From positions 1 through 44,907 of the forward strand of contig NZ_JQCQ01000012.1 of the NCBI RefSeq assembly GCF_001437605.1: a stretch of DNA of 44,907 bases, read 5' to 3'. Position 1 is the first letter of the stretch, and each line of letters starts with the position of its first letter. Shown here piece by piece: positions 26,366 to 35,571 of this stretch. The notes beneath the pieces are model-generated. The model searched no databases, had not been told where the DNA came from, and saw nothing but the letters and a program-made list of their open reading frames with translations. The position numbers were made by a program, and so were the translations under genes. Source of the DNA: Pediococcus argentinicus. Its GTDB lineage: Bacteria > Bacillota > Bacilli > Lactobacillales > Lactobacillaceae.

Positions 26366-27117
26366 TGAGGAAAGGAAGAAAACTTCTTCTTAACCCAAAC
26401 TTCTCAATCGCCTTGGTTCTTTGATTGTGAGAACCAGTGAAAAGGCAAATCAGATTGGTTGTAGTATTACCGGCAGAGTTATGAGCGCACTAGTAAAAGT
26501 TCTGGTGTTTAAAAGCATTGTAGCTATAAAGTTATTGCGTGCGACTATTGTCGGAGAGACCATGAAGCAATCAGTGAAAAGTCAGAGTTATGAGCGTACT
26601 TGTACGAAGGTTCTGATGTTTAAAAGCATCGATGCTTTAAAGTTATTACGTGCAACTATTGACAAGGTTTTAATAATCAAGATTTAACAGTAATGTTCTA
26701 GTCAGTGTGCATTGAAAATAAGTAGGTGTTGCCGATGACAACAGAAGTGGTCTGACGAAGAAAAGTCAGACGTAAAATTTAAGTGATTTATCAGGTAGTA
26801 TGTATCAAAATACAAGAGTTCATTGGAGGCTAAGTTATTTCAAATAACGCATTAATGTTTTCAAAGACCGTTTATATTCACCGTTAGCCTGTGTTTAGTG
26901 TATTTAATCGTTTAGACAACTAAGCGACATACAACAGCAGATGTGATAATAGAGATTTACAGGTAGGTTAGAATCACGACGGCAAGGACAATTGAATAAA
27001 AGAAAGATTTTGAAGGTGTAATTCATCAAGAATTTCTATAAAGAGATGTTCGTTGAGATGAAGGACCTTTCCTCATAAAGGGATTCAAGTTCGAGAAGAC
27101 TTGAATCCTATTTTTAT
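26366..27117 (+). ncRNA. Large structured non-coding RNA (~750 nt), ROOL/GOLLD-like in style
   Basis: No credible protein gene occupies this stretch. It has a promoter at the left and a terminator at the right. The ends close on each other: TGAGGAAAGG (26366-26375) is perfectly complementary to CCTTTCCTCA (27066-27075). Two internal domains, 26474-26550 and 26583-26661, are copies of each other; the helix GCGCA/TGCGT of the first is GCGTA/TACGT in the second, a compensatory change. Other helices: GGTTCT/AGAACC (26415-26435) within GCCTT/AAGGC, GTCTGAC/GTCAGAC (26750-26771), and AGGCTAA/TTAGCCT (26827-26890) enclosing GTTATT/AATAAC. Size, closed ends and ornate folding resemble the ROOL and GOLLD classes known from lactobacilli; I cannot assign the class from sequence alone. 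Confidence 0.78.
26474..26661 (+). repeat. Duplicated structural domain inside the large RNA
   Basis: Copy 1 at 26474-26550 and copy 2 at 26583-26661 share CAGAGTTATGAGCG, TTCTG.TGTTTAAAAGCAT and AAAGTTATT.CGTGC.ACTATTG, with differences concentrated at paired positions. Confidence 0.85.
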
Positions 27118-27118
27118 G
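27081..27118 (+). terminator. Terminator of the large RNA
   Basis: A perfect 10-bp stem (27081-27090 with 27099-27108) followed by TATTTTTATG. Confidence 0.85.
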
Positions 27119-27208
27119 CAGTGGAAAAGTACCATATTGGTAAACCTCTTATCATAGGATATATTAGTAGAGTAAACTGTATATAACGATTTTAATAGGG
27201 GTTAAACA

Positions 27209-27472
27209 ATGAAACGATACGATAAAACACCCATTCAAGAATGGGCAGAACATCCACTTAAAACAACAAAATTTGTAATCATGTTTAATAAGTATGGTTG
27301 GATTGGAATTATTCTAATCATCATATCTTTAACAGCAACTATTTTTCAAATGCATTCGACTTTTATAACAATCATCAATGTGATTATTGGTACTCTAGCA
27401 GTTTTGGATCTAGGTTTGATGCTTTATGAAGTTATCACTCGTGCTCGAATGAATAGAAAAGCAAAAAAATAA
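27209..27472 (+). CDS. Small membrane protein of unknown function
   Basis: 87 residues with two hydrophobic helices (WIGIILIIISLTATIF; IINVIIGTLAVLDLGLML) and a basic tail (RARMNRKAKK). Family not recognised. Own terminator downstream. Confidence 0.65.
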   Translation: MKRYDKTPIQEWAEHPLKTTKFVIMFNKYGWIGIILIIISLTATIFQMHSTFITIINVIIGTLAVLDLGLMLYEVITRARMNRKAKK

Positions 27473-27503
27473 AGTTCAACTTCATCAGAAGTTGAACTTT
27501 TTT
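27471..27503. terminator. Bidirectional terminator
   Basis: A perfect 13-bp stem (27471-27483 with 27488-27500, loop ATCA), overlapping the stop region of the small membrane protein gene. A and T runs on both sides. Confidence 0.85.
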
Positions 27504-27514
27504 AATAGATAATA

Positions 27515-27982
27515 TTATTTTAAGTTCGCTGGTCGAGAGTATCCAACTGCATGCCACCAAGGAGCACTTACTGATTCAAGGACTACACCACGATTTTGAG
27601 CGTTGATCATCAAACCTTTACCAACATAGATACCAACGTGAGAAATAGAACGTTTGCTACCGCCGAAGAATACTAGATCTCCAGGTTTACGGTTTTGAAC
27701 TGATACTTTTTTAAATGATTGATATTGTGATTGAGCAGTTCTTGGAAGATTCTTTTTAACTGACTTTTTATAAATGTACTTTGTGTAACCTGAGCAATCA
27801 AAACAGTTAGGACCCACAGCACCATAAGAGTAATGTGCGTGAAGTTTGCTCTTAGCAGTTTTATAAAGTTTTGAATATGTTGGCTTGCTTGCTGCAAAAA
27901 CCTGATTGCTTTTATTTGAACTAACAAAGACAACTGCAAAGGCAGCAACTAGTAGGACAACGTATTTGATCGCTTTTTTCAT
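27515..27982 (-). CDS. Secreted NlpC/P60-family peptidoglycan hydrolase
   Basis: 155 residues. Signal peptide (KKAIKYVVLLVAAFAVVFVSS) and a bare NlpC/P60 domain with catalytic Cys in NCFDCSGY, His in ISHVGIYVG and a polar third residue in MINAQN. It would cut the D-Glu to diamino acid link of wall peptides. There is no LysM or SH3 wall-binding domain. GGAGGAG precedes the ATG. Confidence 0.88.
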   Translation of the reverse strand: MKKAIKYVVLLVAAFAVVFVSSNKSNQVFAASKPTYSKLYKTAKSKLHAHYSYGAVGPNCFDCSGYTKYIYKKSVKKNLPRTAQSQYQSFKKVSVQNRKPGDLVFFGGSKRSISHVGIYVGKGLMINAQNRGVVLESVSAPWWHAVGYSRPANLK

Positions 27983-28111
27983 TTATTAAGTACTCCTCCG
28001 AAAAGTTAATACATAATACAATACGCGATTAACATTACAGAGAAATAACACTGAGATTTCAAAATATTAAGCCGGTCATGAAGAATGTTACATGAACAGT
28101 GAGATTGTATA

Positions 28112-28145
28112 GAAAAACGACACTAAATTTAATTTAGTGTCGTTT
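28112..28145 (-). terminator. Terminator of the 28151-28567 gene
   Basis: A ~13- to 15-bp stem centred on 28130 (AAACGACACTAAAT and its complement), with a T run on the minus strand. Confidence 0.8.
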
Positions 28146-28150
28146 GTTAA

Positions 28151-28567
28151 TTATGCTTGTTTTTCAGCAGCTGGCTTTTTACGTGCTTTCAATTGAGCTT
28201 TTAAGTTCTCAATATCGTCTGCATGCTTTTCTTGCCATTCTTTATAAGGAAAACTTGGATCATTATCACTAAGCTTTAAACCAGATTCGAGCCAGAAAAC
28301 TGCTTCAGATAAACTACCGAAGTTCTTAAACCACAATGTATGACCATTGTCAGAATCAAAGGCTACATAAGAACGGAACTTCTTAGTTAAGTAGGTATGT
28401 TTACGAATCTTAAATGCTTTTCGTTGGCGAGTTAACTTATAGTCAGGCAAAATGTAATGTCCTGGATTTGATAAAACAGGGACATTATCTTGTTTCTGAC
28501 TTTTAAACTCCACAATCATTTCTTTTGCGGTAGGCTGGTCGATTAATTCAACGTTAAATTTACTCAT
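28151..28567 (-). CDS. Hypothetical protein
   Basis: 138 residues, soluble, basic C-terminus (KAQLKARKKPAAEKQA), no signal peptide. Motifs such as YVAFDSDNGHTLWFKNFGSLSEAVFWLESG suggest a small alpha/beta fold. Family not recognised. GGAGG lies before the ATG and a terminator follows. Confidence 0.65.
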   Translation of the reverse strand: MSKFNVELIDQPTAKEMIVEFKSQKQDNVPVLSNPGHYILPDYKLTRQRKAFKIRKHTYLTKKFRSYVAFDSDNGHTLWFKNFGSLSEAVFWLESGLKLSDNDPSFPYKEWQEKHADDIENLKAQLKARKKPAAEKQA

Positions 28568-28651
28568 GGCAGTGCCTCCTAATAGGAACTCTATGTCTTT
28601 ATTTTACCATAAATGCTGTAAATTATTTAAGCTATAAGTAAATTCAGTTGG

Positions 28652-28697
28652 TTGTAGAAAGGCTAATCGTATTATATAATTGTCTGCGCGCAATTAT
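28652..28697 (+). promoter_or_regulatory. Aquaporin promoter with inverted repeat at the start site
   Basis: TTGTAG (28652-28657), 17 nt, TATAAT (28675-28680). ATAATTG (28676-28682) and CAATTAT (28691-28697) form a 7-bp inverted repeat over the -10 and start site, a possible operator or 5' hairpin. Confidence 0.55.
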
Positions 28698-28730
28698 TAA
28701 AAATTTATAAAGTATGGGAGAGATAATATT

Positions 28731-29384
28731 ATGCGTAAATATATTTCTGAAATTATCGGTACATTTGTACTTGTTTTCGTTGGTACAGCTACTGTAACTA
28801 TCGCAAAAGGTGACGTACTTGCTATTGGTTTAGCATTTGGATTGGCTGTAACTATTATGGCTTACTCTGTTGGTGCTATTTCAGGCGGACACTTCAACCC
28901 AGCTGTTACATTAGGTATGTTTATCAACAAGCGTATCTCAGCAACTGACGCTATCTACTATGTAATTTCACAATTTGTTGGTGCAATTCTTGCTTCAGCA
29001 ACTGTTAAATTCTTATTAGGTGCTATGGGTGCTTCTACTGCTAACCTTGGTCAAACAGACTTTCCAAAGATTTCTGCTGGTGCAGCATTCTTCGTTGAAA
29101 CTTTGATCACATTCTTGTTCGTTCTTGTTATTTTACTTGTTACAAGCAAGAAATTTGGTAACAGTAACTTTGCTGGTTTGATCATTGGTTTAACTCTTGG
29201 CTTCATGATTATTGTTGCTTTGAACTTAACTGGTGGTTCATTAAACCCTGCACGTAGTTTTGGTCCTGACATTCTTGTTGGTGGCACAGCTCTTGCACAT
29301 TACTGGGTATACTTGATTGCACCACTTGTTGGTTCAGCAATCGCAGCTTACGTTGCTAAATACCTTGGTAGCGAAGAAGCTTAA
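28731..29384 (+). CDS. Aquaporin / glycerol facilitator family channel
   Basis: 217 residues, six helices with the two half-helix motifs GGHFNPAVTLG and GGSLNPARSFGPD. NPARS in the second motif is more typical of water-type (AqpZ-like) channels than of GlpF, but lactobacilli have mixed-specificity members. Monocistronic, with strong promoter and terminator. Confidence 0.88.
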   Translation: MRKYISEIIGTFVLVFVGTATVTIAKGDVLAIGLAFGLAVTIMAYSVGAISGGHFNPAVTLGMFINKRISATDAIYYVISQFVGAILASATVKFLLGAMGASTANLGQTDFPKISAGAAFFVETLITFLFVLVILLVTSKKFGNSNFAGLIIGLTLGFMIIVALNLTGGSLNPARSFGPDILVGGTALAHYWVYLIAPLVGSAIAAYVAKYLGSEEA

Positions 29385-29420
29385 TTAAAAAGCAGAGCGT
29401 GAGTAGCCTTGGGTTACTTA

Positions 29421-29463
29421 AAAATAGGCATCATTCCTTAATGGGAATGATGCCTATTTTTTA
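29421..29463 (+). terminator. Terminator of the aquaporin gene
   Basis: A perfect 17-bp stem (29421-29437 with 29444-29460) and a T run. Confidence 0.88.
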
Positions 29464-29517
29464 TTCGTATTATATTAATGGGTTTTCTTTATTAATTATT
29501 TGCTGAAACGCGTTCAC

Positions 29518-29612
29518 CAAACCAATCATTTCCGTCCAACTACAAAACGACCAATATTGAAAAACACAATATCGGTCGTTCTGCTGTTGGTACTCAATGA
29601 TTAAACAGTTTG
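29518..29612. repeat. Dispersed structured palindrome element, copy D
   Basis: Outer arms CAAAC/GTTTG (29518-29522 with 29608-29612) and AATCATT/AATGATT (29524-29530 with 29596-29602). Left box TCCGTCCAACTAC; internal helix CCAAC (29536-29540) with GTTGG (29586-29590), where copy C has CTAGC/GCTAG; right box TACTCA; apical stem ACGACC/GGTCGT. The most diverged copy, yet the pairings persist. Confidence 0.6.
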
Positions 29613-29621
29613 TCTCACACT

Positions 29622-30377
29622 CTACCTTTTTCTACGTTTCTCCCGCTTATTCAACCGTTCCTGAAGTCGATCTACTTTATTATTCAACATATCGATTTTT
29701 TTAATGAGAGTGTTAATATCGGCTTCCTGAAGGTCTGAACTTTCAGAAGTGAAGAATCCAACAATTGTACTAGTTAACAAACCAATAAAGCCGACGCCCC
29801 CGATCATTAGGAAAGAGGCGATTACTTTTCCGATGTTGGTCTTTGGAGAGATATCACCATAACCAACAGTTGAGGCAGTGGTGATGGCCCACCAAATCGC
29901 ATTTGGTAATGAAATGTTTTCCACTATGGAATATAGTAAAGCAGTTAAGACAACCACTGTGACACTGGCTGTGAACAAACTTAGGAAACCACTATTATAA
30001 ATAAAGAGATGTAAAGTTTTAGAAAATTTACCATCAAGTCCTAACACCCATAACAAATGATGTTTCCTGATAATTCGAACGATTCGCGTAATTCGAAAGA
30101 CTGCAAAAACCGGATGGAGCGGTACCAGTGATAATAAATCGAACATAGTACTTAATAAGAATTGACGTTTATTTTTGGCAATCGCTAATCGAGCAAAGTA
30201 GTCTATCACGAAAATAATTAGAAACACATTTAGAAGCGGATTCCATGGGCTAGTGGTTAGATTGATAGACGTTGTGAAGAATGATAAGATTACGATTCCT
30301 GCTGATAAAATTGCGAGGATTCCGATGAAGGCGTCGTAACAATCTTCTAGTAAACTATATTTTTTAGAGTTATTCAT
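29622..30377 (-). CDS. Voltage-gated-type potassium channel
   Basis: 251 residues. S1-S4-like helices, with an S4-like segment FRITRIVRIIRKH carrying Arg every third residue; a pore with the selectivity filter TVGYGD; and a C-terminal coiled coil (INTLIKKIDMLNNKVDRLQERL) ending in a basic tail. ATG 30377 fits the AGGA site better than the ATG three codons earlier. Monocistronic, divergent from the asparaginase gene. Confidence 0.85.
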   Translation of the reverse strand: MNNSKKYSLLEDCYDAFIGILAILSAGIVILSFFTTSINLTTSPWNPLLNVFLIIFVIDYFARLAIAKNKRQFLLSTMFDLLSLVPLHPVFAVFRITRIVRIIRKHHLLWVLGLDGKFSKTLHLFIYNSGFLSLFTASVTVVVLTALLYSIVENISLPNAIWWAITTASTVGYGDISPKTNIGKVIASFLMIGGVGFIGLLTSTIVGFFTSESSDLQEADINTLIKKIDMLNNKVDRLQERLNKREKRRKR

Positions 30378-30486
30378 TTTATTCATTCCTGACGAGTATT
30401 GATAAATCTATTTTATGCTTTTTTGCTTAAGTGTAAATAGCACGTTATTATGGAAGATAAATAAATTAAATAATAAAGGTGAAAAC

Positions 30487-31458
30487 ATGAAAAAGATTTT
30501 AGCATTGCATACTGGTGGGACAATTTCGATGTCCGCTAGTAATGGCGAAGTTCATACAAATGAGGAGAATCCACTCCTGGATAGTCAATTTATTAATGAC
30601 AATATTGAGTTAACTAATGAAGTGATTTTAAATAAACCATCTGAGCATATTACACCTGAAGATATGTTGGTTATTAAGAAAAAACTACAAGAAGTTGAAC
30701 GTGAAGGTATCTATGATGGGATTGTAGTTACTCATGGAACCGATACGTTGGAAGAAACAGCTTATTTCTTAGATCTAACCGTGCCAAATAAAATCCCCAT
30801 CGTTGTGACAGGCGCAATGCGTTCTTCTAATGAATTAGGATCAGATGGTGTTTATAATTTCCAAAGTGCGGTTTTAACAGCTGCTTCCGATGAGGCTGCT
30901 GATAAGGGTGTCCTTGTGGTTATGAATGATGAAATCCATACGGCCCGTTATGTAACTAAAACACACACAACCAATGTAAATACGTTCAGAACACCGACAT
31001 TTGGTCCAATCGGAATGGTTTATAAACGTGATATTAGATTCTTCCAGGCACTCATTAAACAACAGGCTTGTGATATTCAAAGCCTTAAGGACGGTGTTTA
31101 TTTAGTTAAAGCTTATGCAGGGATGCCAGCAATTATTTTTGAGGCACTTAATCGTCCTGATACAAAAGGTGTGGTGATTGAAGGCCTTGGAGCCGGTAAT
31201 TTGCCAGTTGAAGTAGTTGAGCCAATCCAAGTGTTAATTGATCGTGACGTTCCGGTAGTAATGGTTTCACGCTGTTATAACGGAGTAGCTGAACCAATTT
31301 ATGATTATATTGGTGGCGGGATTGATTTGGAACGAATGGGAGTTATTTTCTGTCAGGGGTTAAATGGACCCAAAGCGCGTTTAAAATTACAAATTGCAGT
31401 TAGTGGAAACATGAGTGATGAACATTTGGCTAAGTACATGCAAGATGCAGTGTCTTAG
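30487..31458 (+). CDS. ansA: L-asparaginase (type I-like)
   Basis: 323 residues. The two catalytic Thr motifs are visible: LHTGGTISM near the N-terminus and VVTHGTDTLEETA. GAMRSSNELGSDG is also conserved. It lacks a signal peptide, so it is cytoplasmic. It converts asparagine to aspartate and ammonia. ATG 30487 has AAAGGTG upstream; the longer frame has no site. The symbol is by family. Confidence 0.88.
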   Translation: MKKILALHTGGTISMSASNGEVHTNEENPLLDSQFINDNIELTNEVILNKPSEHITPEDMLVIKKKLQEVEREGIYDGIVVTHGTDTLEETAYFLDLTVPNKIPIVVTGAMRSSNELGSDGVYNFQSAVLTAASDEAADKGVLVVMNDEIHTARYVTKTHTTNVNTFRTPTFGPIGMVYKRDIRFFQALIKQQACDIQSLKDGVYLVKAYAGMPAIIFEALNRPDTKGVVIEGLGAGNLPVEVVEPIQVLIDRDVPVVMVSRCYNGVAEPIYDYIGGGIDLERMGVIFCQGLNGPKARLKLQIAVSGNMSDEHLAKYMQDAVS

Positions 31459-31508
31459 GCGAGTTAAAGTGTATAATGGCACTAATAATTATTGAAGGTG
31501 GGATATAA

Positions 31509-33422
31509 ATGGCAAGTAGTTTAAAAGATGATTTCTATGATGCAATTAATGGCGAATGGATTGAACAAGCTGAAATTCCAGCGGATCATTCATCAACTGG
31601 TGGATTTATGGATTTAGTTGATGATGGTGATAAACAATTAATGAAAGACTTTGCTGAAATGCGTGATGGCAAGGTTGAACCTAATACTTCAGAATTGGCT
31701 GAATTTATAAAGTTCTATAATTTAGCTGCTGATTTTAAGAAACGGGATGCTGATGGGGTCGCACCGTTAAAACCATATTTGGATAAAATTGAAAACTTAC
31801 ACAGTTTTGCTGATATTAATGCTAATGCCAAGGATTTAGTGATGAACGGCATTGAACTACCCGTAGATTTAGGTGTTGAGCCTGATTTGAAGGGTCATGA
31901 AGGTAAGAAGTTAAATGTCCTCTGGGCTGGTGGCGTTAGTTTATTTCTTCCAGACAAGACATATTACGATAAAGATAATCCCGCTGGACCACAGTTAATG
32001 GCAGTTTTGAGTCAAATGGTTGAAGAGCTATTACAAAAAGTGGGTAAGACAGCTGAAGAAGCTCACACCATCATGGAAGGTGCTAAACGGTTTGATGCTA
32101 GTTTAGCTCCATTCCGTAAAAACTCAGAAGAGTTGAGTGATGTTGCGAAATTATATAATCCACAATCATTTAGTGACTTTGCAAAATCAATTAAAGAAAT
32201 CGATGTAACAAGTTTAATCAAAGATTTGATTGGCACTGTTCCAGATCAAATTATTGTTACGGAACCTAAGTTTTATGAACACTACAACGAACTAGTTACT
32301 GCCGATAACTTTGAAGACATTAAGAGCTGGATGTTAGTTGATTTAGTTCGTTCACTTGCACCATACTTAAGTGAAGAAATGCGTCAATTGGGTGGCACAT
32401 ATAATCGTGCACTTTCTGGTCAAAAAGAAGCAATGCCTCAAGAAAAGAGTGCTTTCTATCTTTCACGGAGCACATTCAGCCAAGTAGTCGGTGAGTTCTA
32501 TGGTCACAAATACTTTGGCGAAGAGGCTAAGCAAGATGTTCATGACATGGTTGTTTCAATGATCAAGGTTTATGAACGTCGTTTAGCTAACAATGATTGG
32601 TTAGGTCAAGCTACTAAGGATAAGGCTATTAAGAAATTAAACGCCTTACAAATTTTAGTAGGTTATCCTGATCAACTTAAACCAGTTTATAAGAAATTGA
32701 AGACTAAAACCGCTGAAGAAAATGGCAGCTTAGTTGAAAACGTCCAAGCATTCTCAACTATTTTCTTAGAAGATAATTTAGCTAAGTTTGGTAAGGAAGT
32801 TGATCGCAGTGAATGGCATATGAGTGCTGATACTGTGAATGCCTACTATTCACCTGAAGGAAACTTAATCTGTTTCCCAGCAGCTATTTTACAAGCACCA
32901 TTCTACAGCTTAAAACAATCAGCTAGTCAAAATTACGGTGGAATCGGAGCAGTTATTGCTCATGAAATTTCACATGCTTTTGATCCAAATGGAGCCTTAT
33001 TTGATGAATTAGGTAACTTGGATAACTGGTGGACAGAAGATGACTTGAATCATTTCCACGAACTTTCTGAAGCAATGGTAAAAGAGTTTGATGGTTTGCC
33101 ATTTGCTGGTGGTAAAGTGAATGGCAAATTAGTTGTGACAGAAAATGTTGCGGATGATGGTGGCTTGAGCTGTGCTCTTGAAGCAACTAAAGCAACATCT
33201 GATGCTGACTTAAGAGCCTTCTTTACAAACTGGGCAACTATTTGGCGCACCAAGGCTACAAAGGAGCGTGAGCAACTATTGTTATCAATTGATGTTCATT
33301 CACCCGCCAAGTTACGTGCCAATGTTCAAGTACAAAATTTTGAAGAATTCTATCAAACCTTCGATGTTCATGAAGGTGATGGAATGTACAAGAAGCCAGA
33401 GGATCGTGTTCAAATCTGGTAG
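31509..33422 (+). CDS. pepO: Oligoendopeptidase O (M13 neprilysin family)
   Basis: 637 residues, usual length for PepO. Zinc motif VIAHEISHAFDPNG (HExxH) and the third ligand motif ENVADDGGL (ExxxD). N-terminus typical: DDFYDAINGEWIE. No signal peptide, so an intracellular peptidase acting on imported oligopeptides. Begins 50 nt after the asparaginase gene with no terminator between, so possibly cotranscribed. Confidence 0.93.
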   Translation: MASSLKDDFYDAINGEWIEQAEIPADHSSTGGFMDLVDDGDKQLMKDFAEMRDGKVEPNTSELAEFIKFYNLAADFKKRDADGVAPLKPYLDKIENLHSFADINANAKDLVMNGIELPVDLGVEPDLKGHEGKKLNVLWAGGVSLFLPDKTYYDKDNPAGPQLMAVLSQMVEELLQKVGKTAEEAHTIMEGAKRFDASLAPFRKNSEELSDVAKLYNPQSFSDFAKSIKEIDVTSLIKDLIGTVPDQIIVTEPKFYEHYNELVTADNFEDIKSWMLVDLVRSLAPYLSEEMRQLGGTYNRALSGQKEAMPQEKSAFYLSRSTFSQVVGEFYGHKYFGEEAKQDVHDMVVSMIKVYERRLANNDWLGQATKDKAIKKLNALQILVGYPDQLKPVYKKLKTKTAEENGSLVENVQAFSTIFLEDNLAKFGKEVDRSEWHMSADTVNAYYSPEGNLICFPAAILQAPFYSLKQSASQNYGGIGAVIAHEISHAFDPNGALFDELGNLDNWWTEDDLNHFHELSEAMVKEFDGLPFAGGKVNGKLVVTENVADDGGLSCALEATKATSDADLRAFFTNWATIWRTKATKEREQLLLSIDVHSPAKLRANVQVQNFEEFYQTFDVHEGDGMYKKPEDRVQIW

Positions 33423-33427
33423 TAAGC

Positions 33428-33471
33428 AAAAAGAGCTTAACTGAGATTATTCTCAGTTAAGCTCTTTTTTG
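33428..33471. terminator. Bidirectional terminator
   Basis: An 18-bp stem (33429-33446 with 33451-33468, loop TTAT) between pepO and the convergent exporter gene. Its right part lies inside the 3' end of the exporter gene. Confidence 0.85.
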
Positions 33472-35024
33472 TTTTCGAATAAGAAGAAACATGCAATTCC
33501 AGAAATAATAAATAATGAAGCGGATGTGATTACGACATTTTGCATACCAAAGTAGTATGCGTGAATTACTGCTGTTTGAACTGCATCAAAAACAGGTAAG
33601 TGATGTAATTGCATTGCTCTTGGACTGTTGAGAACTGCAAGGCCAGAGAATGGCCCGGCTGCAAATAATCCTTTCGATAAACCGGTTAATGCAGCAGAAG
33701 GTAATCCTTTAATACTGCTTAATCCACTAGTGATATGGCTGTGGTAAGAGCTTGTAAGAGCCAACCCTAAGAATACAACACCAAAGCTAGAGCCAAATTG
33801 ACGGAAGACATTTACAACACCTGAAGCCATTCCGATGTGACGTGGTTCAACCGAACTAACAGCTGCATTGGAAATCGAAGGATTGATTAGAGCGTTTGAA
33901 ATTCCGAACATAATGAAGGCGGGGATGAGTACCTCCCAAGTCCCACTAAATCCGAGCATCAAACGAATTGAAATCATTCCGATTCCGGCAAGAATCAAAC
34001 TACCACTAATCATATATTTGGGTTTGATTTTGCCACTTAACATACCAGCAACAGGACCTAATACAAGTGAGAAGACACTAATTAAAAGTTGACGAAGTCC
34101 AGTTTGAAGAGCGGTATACTGCATATAATTTTGCATTAAAATTGTTAAATAAGTGTAGAAGGCGTAAAGACTGCCACCTAAAGCAAAGGATGATACACAA
34201 GCTCCAATGAAACCACGGCTAGTGAAAATGTGTAGATCAATCATTGGATTCTTGAGATGAAGCTCAAGTAGAATAAATCCAATCAGTAAAACAATTCCAC
34301 TAATAATAAGAGTAGATACGTGCCAGTTAAACCAAGTGTAATCATAGTGACTTTCTTTTTGAATCAAACCGAATACAAGACAGAAGACCATTACGGTTGA
34401 AATGATCATACCTAATAAATCGATTCGACCATTTTTAATTTTAGGACTTTCGGCGATAAAAATAGCAGCCATGATAAATGCAAGAATACCGATTGGTACG
34501 TTAACTATGAAAATTGCACGCCAGCTAAATGCTTGAACTAGAATTCCACCAACCAGAGGACCAAGAGCAGTCGATAAACCAGCAACACTACCCCATATTC
34601 CAAGAGCTAATCCACGTGATTTATCAGTAAAGGTGGAGGCTACAATGCTCATTGATAAACTCATTAAGCCTGAACCACCAATTGCTTGAATTCCACGGAA
34701 AATGATTAATCCCCAAATACCGGTAGTCATACTACAAGCTAGAGATCCAAGAGTAAAGATTGATAGAGTAACCTCAAACATGAATTTCCGTCCCCAGATG
34801 TCGCCTAGTTTTGAAACTAGTAATAACATCACAGCGTAGACAAGAGTATAGGCATTAATAATCCATTGAAGGTTGGAAAATGATGCTCCGAAATCCTTTT
34901 GAATTGATGGGAGTGCCACGTTTACGACGGTGACATCTAGTAGTGACATGAAAACACCTAAACATACTGCGACTAAAACCCACCATTTTTTGTTATTTGT
35001 ATTTGGTTTCATTTGTTGTTCCAT
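33453..35024 (-). CDS. MFS multidrug exporter, DHA2 (14-helix) family
   Basis: 523 residues, about 14 helices. MSLLDVTVVNVALPSIQKDF is the DHA2 motif in helix 1; GDIWGRKFMFE is the motif A loop; ALGPLVGGILVQAFSWRAIFIVNVP is motif C. A proton-driven exporter of drugs or metabolites. The ATG is 4 nt after the stop of the PadR gene, so the two form one operon under the PadR operator. Confidence 0.9.
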   Translation of the reverse strand: MEQQMKPNTNNKKWWVLVAVCLGVFMSLLDVTVVNVALPSIQKDFGASFSNLQWIINAYTLVYAVMLLLVSKLGDIWGRKFMFEVTLSIFTLGSLACSMTTGIWGLIIFRGIQAIGGSGLMSLSMSIVASTFTDKSRGLALGIWGSVAGLSTALGPLVGGILVQAFSWRAIFIVNVPIGILAFIMAAIFIAESPKIKNGRIDLLGMIISTVMVFCLVFGLIQKESHYDYTWFNWHVSTLIISGIVLLIGFILLELHLKNPMIDLHIFTSRGFIGACVSSFALGGSLYAFYTYLTILMQNYMQYTALQTGLRQLLISVFSLVLGPVAGMLSGKIKPKYMISGSLILAGIGMISIRLMLGFSGTWEVLIPAFIMFGISNALINPSISNAAVSSVEPRHIGMASGVVNVFRQFGSSFGVVFLGLALTSSYHSHITSGLSSIKGLPSAALTGLSKGLFAAGPFSGLAVLNSPRAMQLHHLPVFDAVQTAVIHAYYFGMQNVVITSASLFIISGIACFFLFENKKELN

Positions 35025-35028
35025 ATTA

Positions 35029-35559
35029 TCATCTCATTTGATTTATTTTTTGTTGTGCCCATTTTAAAGCAGCTTGATTTTGAACTTGACGCAATTCAAT
35101 GATTTCAACAGTATCGGACTTATCACCGATTGACATCGTTGGTTTTTGTTTGATTTCTGCAATGTTATCCTGATTAATTTGAATCTTATTATTTAAATAT
35201 TGCATGTAGTCTTCCATTACTTGAAGCTGAAGCTCGGAAGAAATAGTGTGAAAACTTCCAATTTTAATTTCATAAGTTAATTGAGCATTTTGATTTAAGG
35301 GGACCGATGCTCCCATTAATTCAGTAAATCTCGCTTTACCTAATTCAGTAATGTGATTAACCTTTTTAGGCCTTTTAGAATCGGTGTTAACTAGTTCAAC
35401 ATCGATGAATCCTTTGTTTTCCATGCGTTCAAGCTGTGGGTAAATTACTCCAAAGCTAATCTTACGTTCGTTACCAACTATTTTTTGTAAAATACTTCTT
35501 AATTTATATCCATCGCTGGGTTCCTCAAAAAGTTCACTTAGAATAAATAATTCGTACAT
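35029..35559 (-). CDS. PadR-family transcriptional regulator
   Basis: 176 residues. The PadR winged helix covers about residues 1-85 (YELFILSELFEEPSDGYKL; ISFGVIYPQLERMENKGFI). The C-terminal helical part is for dimerisation. As in other PadR-exporter pairs (LmrR, LadR types), it should repress its own operon until a drug-like ligand binds. The operator at 35572-35612 supports autoregulation. GGAG lies 8 nt before the ATG. Confidence 0.9.
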   Translation of the reverse strand: MYELFILSELFEEPSDGYKLRSILQKIVGNERKISFGVIYPQLERMENKGFIDVELVNTDSKRPKKVNHITELGKARFTELMGASVPLNQNAQLTYEIKIGSFHTISSELQLQVMEDYMQYLNNKIQINQDNIAEIKQKPTMSIGDKSDTVEIIELRQVQNQAALKWAQQKINQMR

Positions 35560-35571
35560 TTACTCATCTCC

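Noticed and set aside
26421-26687. 88-residue ORF inside the large RNA
   Set aside because: Its internal similarity comes from the duplicated RNA domain; it has no ribosome binding site of note and no family resemblance, and the RNA structure explains the sequence.
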